Source: Nocardiopsis eucommiae (GTDB lineage Bacteria > Actinomycetota > Actinomycetes > Streptosporangiales > Streptosporangiaceae). Taken from it: 64,000 nucleotides of DNA. Shown in pieces: positions 60,165 to 64,000 of the stretch (positions are counted from its first letter, which is position 1; every line of letters begins with the position of its first letter). Below the pieces are notes generated by a model. That model did no database searches, was not told the DNA's origin, and worked only from the letters and a program-made list of their open reading frames with translations. The stretch covers positions 1,674,001-1,738,000 of the forward strand of contig CP074402.1 of the NCBI GenBank assembly GCA_018388625.1. Direction: 5' to 3'. The position numbers and the translations under genes are program-made.

Positions 60165-60317
60165 TCGCCACCGTCACGCCCAACCCCGGACGTGCCCGTA
60201 CGACAGGCTGGCCCGCCACCGGGGGAGCACTCCCAACGGTGGCCCCGCGATTCGCGCACCCCCACCCCCGTGCGCGTCACCGCAGTCGACAGCTCACTCA
60301 CCCCCAGGAGCGACACC
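60161..60317 (+). pseudogene. fruK: Remnant of 1-phosphofructokinase (fruK) with a large internal deletion
   Basis: GTG at 60161 overlaps the DeoR stop, as an intact fruK would, and reads VIATVTPNP, the hallmark FruK N-terminus. The expected continuation (SLDRTY... about 300 more residues) is absent. After a short unrelated or scrambled stretch, another frame reads PTPVRVTAVDSSLT just before EIIA, which resembles a FruK C-terminus. So both ends seem to remain and roughly 850 bases are missing. Either a real deletion or an assembly collapse. Without FruK, fructose 1-phosphate made by this PTS would not be phosphorylated by the usual route. Confidence 0.6.
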
Positions 60318-60767
60318 ATGACCGAACTCGTCACCACCGAACTGGTCGACCTCGACCTGGCTCCGACCGACCGGCGTGCCGCGGTGCGCTCCCTGGCCGA
60401 ACGCCTGCGCGTGGCCGGCAGGGTGACCGACCTCGAGCGGTTCCTCGCCGACGTGGAGGACCGCGAGGCACAGATGTCCACCGGCCTGCCCGGCGGTATC
60501 GGGATCCCGCACTGCCGATCGGAGGCCGTCACGGTGCCCACCCTCGCCATCGGCCGCAGCGCTCAGGGAGTGGATTTCGGAGCCGACGACGGACCCGCTC
60601 GCCTGATCTTCCTCATCGCGGCTCCGGAGGGCGGTGCCGCCGACCACCTGACCGTGCTGGCCGCCCTGGCACGCCGACTCATGCGCGCGGAGTTCACGAA
60701 GACCCTCCTGAACGCCACCGACCCGGCCGCCGTGGCGGCGTACGTGGGTGCGGAGGTGGCTTCGTGA
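60318..60767 (+). CDS. Fructose PTS EIIA component
   Basis: 149 residues, intact. PTS EIIA-2 domain with the phospho-accepting histidine in GGIGIPHCRSEAV near residue 67. Takes phosphate from HPr and passes it to EIIB of the next gene. ATG at 60318 has AGGAG ten bases upstream. GTGA overlap with the EIIBC gene. Confidence 0.93.
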   Translation: MTELVTTELVDLDLAPTDRRAAVRSLAERLRVAGRVTDLERFLADVEDREAQMSTGLPGGIGIPHCRSEAVTVPTLAIGRSAQGVDFGADDGPARLIFLIAAPEGGAADHLTVLAALARRLMRAEFTKTLLNATDPAAVAAYVGAEVAS

Positions 60768-62308
60768 AGATCGTCGCCGTCACCTCCTGCCCCACCGGCA
60801 TCGCGCACACCTACATGGCGGCCGAGGCACTCGAACAGGCCGGGCGGGACGCCGGGCACGACGTCTCTGTCGAGACCCAGGGGTCCGCGGGGACCTCGGC
60901 TCTGGCCGACGAACAGATCGCGGCGGCCGACGCCGTGATCTTCGCCGCCGACGTCGGGGTCCGGGGGCGCGAACGCTTCGATGGCAAACCCAGAGTCGAG
61001 ACCACGGTCAAACAGGCGGTCAAGGACGCGGCCGGGCTCGTCCAGCAGGCCGTCGAGGCCGCCGAACAGCAGCGGGCCGAACCCGCCCCCGGCAGGGTCG
61101 GCGCGTCCGCTTCCGCGAAGGCCGGAACCGCGGCCGGGGCGGCTGGGGCCGACCCCGGGACAACCGCGCCGACCGCTCCGGACGACGGCGTGCCCCGGCC
61201 CGAAACCAAGGTCACCGGCGGTGGCAGCTTCGGAAGCAACCTCAAACAGTGGCTGATGACCGGCGTCAGCTACATCATCCCGTTCGTGGCCGCCGGCGGG
61301 TTGCTCATGGCGCTCAGCTTCGCCCTGGGCGGATACGACATCACCGACGCCCCGCCGGTCACCGAACACTTCGACGCCCTCAGCCTCACCAGCTGGGCCG
61401 CTCTGGCGAACCAGGCGGGCGCGCTGTCGATGGACTTCCTCGTGCCCGTCCTGGCCGGTTTCATCGCGTACGCCATGGCCGACCGGGCCGCACTGGCCCC
61501 CGGGTTCGTGGGCGGGGCCGTGGCCGTGGAAGTGGAGGCCGGTTTCCTGGGCGGTCTGCTCGCGGGCCTGCTTGCCGGGGCCGTCGTCGCCGCGCTGCGT
61601 CGGGTGCCCGTGCCCCGCGCCGTGGCCGGGGTGATGCCGGTCCTGGTGCTGCCGCTCGTCGGCGTGGTCGTGGTCGGAACCCTGATGTTCGTGGTCGTGG
61701 GCGAACCCATCGCCGTGGCCATGCAGGCGATCACCGACTGGCTCAACGGCCTGAGCGGGGCCAACGCGATCCTGCTGGGCGGGATCGTCGGCGCGATGAT
61801 GGCCGTGGACATGGGCGGTCCCGTCAACAAGGTCGCCTACACCTTCGCCGTCGGCGGGCTCACCACGGGCAGCGAGACCGCGTTCGCGATCATGGCCGCC
61901 GCCATGGCCGCGGGAATGACCCCGCCCATCGCCCTGGCGCTGGCCACCAAGATCAGACGGGACCTGTTCAGCCCGGCCGAACACTCCAGCGCACGTCCGG
62001 CCTGGCTGCTCGGAGCCTCCTTCATCACCGAGGGCGTGATCCCTTTCGCCGCCGTCGATCCCCTGCGGGTCATCCCCTCCATCGTCCTGGGATCGGCCAC
62101 CGCGGGCGCCTTGGCGATCGGTTTCGGCAGCACCCTCATGGCACCGCACGGGGGCGTCTTCGTCCTGCCCCTGGTCGGAGGGCCGCTGCTGTACCTGGTC
62201 GCCATCCTCATCGGGATCGCGGTCTCCACCTCCGCCGTACTGCTGGCCAAGAGCATCGGCCGCCGCCAACCCACCTCGGCCGGGGCCACCGCCACGGCGG
62301 CCGCCTGA
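60764..62308 (+). CDS. fruA: Fructose PTS EIIBC transporter
   Basis: 514 residues, intact. EIIB domain first: KIVAVTSCPTGIAHTYMAAEAL with the phospho-cysteine near residue 9. An Ala/Pro-rich linker (about 110-150) follows, then the EIIC permease (GVSYIIPFVAAGGLLMALSF onward, about 9 helices) with GPVNKVAYTFA and HGGVFVLPL. Imports fructose as fructose 1-phosphate. The GTG start overlaps the EIIA stop. Upstream fruK is missing (see 60161). Confidence 0.92.
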   Translation: MKIVAVTSCPTGIAHTYMAAEALEQAGRDAGHDVSVETQGSAGTSALADEQIAAADAVIFAADVGVRGRERFDGKPRVETTVKQAVKDAAGLVQQAVEAAEQQRAEPAPGRVGASASAKAGTAAGAAGADPGTTAPTAPDDGVPRPETKVTGGGSFGSNLKQWLMTGVSYIIPFVAAGGLLMALSFALGGYDITDAPPVTEHFDALSLTSWAALANQAGALSMDFLVPVLAGFIAYAMADRAALAPGFVGGAVAVEVEAGFLGGLLAGLLAGAVVAALRRVPVPRAVAGVMPVLVLPLVGVVVVGTLMFVVVGEPIAVAMQAITDWLNGLSGANAILLGGIVGAMMAVDMGGPVNKVAYTFAVGGLTTGSETAFAIMAAAMAAGMTPPIALALATKIRRDLFSPAEHSSARPAWLLGASFITEGVIPFAAVDPLRVIPSIVLGSATAGALAIGFGSTLMAPHGGVFVLPLVGGPLLYLVAILIGIAVSTSAVLLAKSIGRRQPTSAGATATAAA

Positions 62309-62634
62309 CCCCGAGCGGTCGTGATCGTCGATCTCGACCCGGGTCCGATTCGTGTGCGGTAATCGACCATAGTCACGAAGCCCACCTTTCTTGGCAAACA
62401 CGGCAATGCGGGAAGGTTCATCAAGGTGGAATAGCCCGATTGGTCCTTTCTGGGTCTTCGGCCTGTCAGAGGGGCCCGCTTGTGGAAAACTCCACGCGCC
62501 CAATCGGGGGTGGACTAACGTGACATCCGTCCGCCGCCCCGGTTTCGCCGGGGTGAAATCCACTGCACGTGACACGGGCGGGTGCGACGGCAACGAATCC
62601 GCCACCCGCACGGAAAGCCGCGAGGAAACCATTC
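62309..62634. other. Intergenic region before the terminal sensor kinase
   Basis: 326 bases without a supportable gene. A moderately AT-rich stretch at about 62370-62460 probably holds the kinase promoter. GAGGAAACC at 62621-62629 is its ribosome site. No clear hairpin for the fructose operon seen. Confidence 0.4.
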
Positions 62635-64000
62635 ATGGCAGTACACCTGTCCGACCGGAAACGCCCTCTCCCGCGCCCCGGCCAACAGGCACTCGTCGCC
62701 CTCCTGGCTGCCTCCGCCCTGACCGCCCCCGCATGGTCCTGGACGGTGATCGAGAGCCCCGAACCGGCCCGACCGGTCATCGCCCTCGTCGGCGGTCTGG
62801 CCGCACTGCTGCTGTGCGCCGCCGTGGCCACCGCCGTCTACCACGCGGCCGTGGCGCGCGTCGCCCTCGCCCACGGCGCCAGGGTCAGCTCGGGTGCGCG
62901 CACCCTGGAGGAGGAGACGGCGCGGGTCGTGGACGCCCTCCTGCCCGCCCTCGCCCACGCCGCCCGTGAGGGCAGGCCCCTCCCACGCGTGCTCGCCGAC
63001 CACCCCAGGCCCACCCACCCCACCGTCGACCGTCTCGCCCACGCCGTCACCACCCGGCTCGCCGAGGCCGAGCGCAGCGCCACCGAGGCACGCGCGGCGC
63101 GCACGGAGATCGAGAACGAGGTCACCGACCTCGCTGACACCACCCTGCCGTTCATCGTGCACCGCGTCCGCGAGGACCGCACCATCGCGGAGGAGGTCCT
63201 CGCCGGGGAGCTCCGCGAGGTCCACCCGGCCGTGGCCCACCTGCGCACCCGCCTGGTCGAGGAGCTCGTGGTCTCCGAGCGCCGGAGCGCCACAGCGCTG
63301 ATCTCGGCTGCCAACATCGGCGGGCGGATCCAGGCCCACCTCACCACCTTGCTCGCCCAGCTCCGCGACCTGCAGTTCCGTTACGGCGACCGCTCGGACG
63401 TCTTCAACGACCTCCTGCTGGTCGACCACAACGTCTCCCGTACCGGCCGCCTCGCGGACGCGTTCGTGACCCTCGCACGAGGCCGCTCCGGGCGCCGATG
63501 GAACCGTCCCATCGGTATGGAGAGCATCCTGCGCGGAGCCCAGGGCCGCATCACCGCCTACCGCCGGGTCCGCCTGCACTACACCCACAGGTCGGCGGTG
63601 GTCGGCTACGCGGCGGAGGGGTGATCCAGGTGCTCGCGGAGCTCATGGACAACGCCGCCAACTTCTCCGCGAACGGCACCGACGTCAACGTCTACGCGCA
63701 GGAGGAGGACAGCGGGGTCACCGTCACCGTCGAGGACAGCGGCCGGGGACTGCGCCAGCGCGAGCGCCGGGCGGCCGAGGACTACGTCGACCGACCCCGC
63801 ACCCTGGCCACCCTCCCCGGCCTGCGCATGGGGCTGGCCGTGGTGGGAGCCCTGGCGGACAAGTACGGCCTCCAGGTGAGCTTCCGGCCCTCGGCACGGG
63901 GAGGCACCGGAGTGGTCGTGCTCATCCCGCCCCACCTCGTCACCGCGTACGAGGTGCCGTTGCCCCCCGGCTCCAGAGGGAGAGGGAGGAGGAACTCGCG
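62635..64000 (+). CDS. Membrane sensor histidine-kinase-like protein of conservon (CvnA) type, 3' partial, frameshifted
   Basis: Runs off the window. Two N-terminal helices (QALVALLAASALTAPAW; VIALVGGLAALLLCAAVATAVY), a helical linker, a dimerisation/ATPase entry region DLLLVDHNVSRTGRLADAFVTLA, then an HATPase_c domain: VLAELMDNAANFSANG (N box) near residue 335, VEDSGRGLRQRERR (G1) and LRMGLAVVGALADKYG (G2). One G is lost near 63620 in a G run. Such kinases without a classical response regulator head actinomycete conservons (kinase, roadblock, DUF742, GTPase); the following genes are outside the window. Confidence 0.83.

Noticed and set aside
60161..60763. A single long protein starting at 60161 and running into EIIBC
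   Set aside because: The frame is open only by chance; EIIA occupies the same DNA in another frame with its active-site histidine, and EIIBC has its own coupled GTG at 60764.

Overview
The window is high-GC DNA (roughly 70% by eye) with actinomycete features: GTG/TTG starts, ATGA/GTGA gene overlaps, many TetR/MarR/RpiR regulators, DHA2 drug transporters, and a conservon-type sensor kinase. A Nocardiopsis-like or related actinomycete is plausible, but the sequence alone cannot name the genus. About 45 inferred single-base losses break 29 otherwise well-conserved genes. Wherever I re-read the break, one G or C is missing from a short G/C run. I treat these as probable sequencing or assembly indels, give each such gene its full span, and call it frameshifted rather than dead.

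1-12.3 kb: deoxyaminosugar biosynthesis and transfer. Behind the tail of a TPR-type regulator come two macrolide-type glycosyltransferases, RmlA- and RmlB-type enzymes, an NDP-hexose 2,3-dehydratase, a DnrJ-type C3 aminotransferase, an N,N-dimethyltransferase, a 3,5-epimerase, a 4-ketoreductase and a putative sugar O-methyltransferase. Together they predict a 2,3,6-trideoxy-3-dimethylamino-L-hexose of the rhodosamine/megosamine type. The aglycone genes are not in view and may lie upstream.

12.3-18.1 kb: an FAD monooxygenase, then a four-gene, overlapping operon. Its genes encode a secreted FG-GAP/ASPIC protein like UnbV, an RnfD-like membrane protein like UnbU, a membrane protein with two HxxEH motifs, and a small four-cysteine membrane protein. 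UnbV and UnbU are known from the enediyne warhead cassette, so this is the strongest hint that the region is the edge of an enediyne-type cluster, or an UnbU/V redox module used elsewhere. This is the most interesting part of the window.

18.2-31 kb: MarR with a Baeyer-Villiger-type monooxygenase and an SMP-30-like lipoprotein; TetR with an SDR carrying an extra N-terminal domain; RpiR with an amino-acid/amine oxidase, a glutamate symporter and a BCCT transporter; and an HTH/DUF3887-CPBP protease pair under a perfect palindrome.

31-44 kb: a lipoprotein between two copies of a 26-bp repeat, three tRNA genes (Val, Cys, Gly), MoeA, an MFS exporter with its TetR and tandem 19-bp operators, GNAT, mannose-6-phosphate isomerase, FKBP, acyl-CoA dehydrogenase, two TetRs and an SDR.

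43.5-64 kb: an ABC transporter next to a NarL-type two-component system, TetR with an FAD monooxygenase, a MATE transporter, an AhpD-like protein, a glycosyltransferase-like protein, a complete TauABC/SsuABC-type importer, ArsR with a serine hydrolase, a fructose PTS operon in which fruK is reduced to a remnant, and a sensor kinase running off the end.
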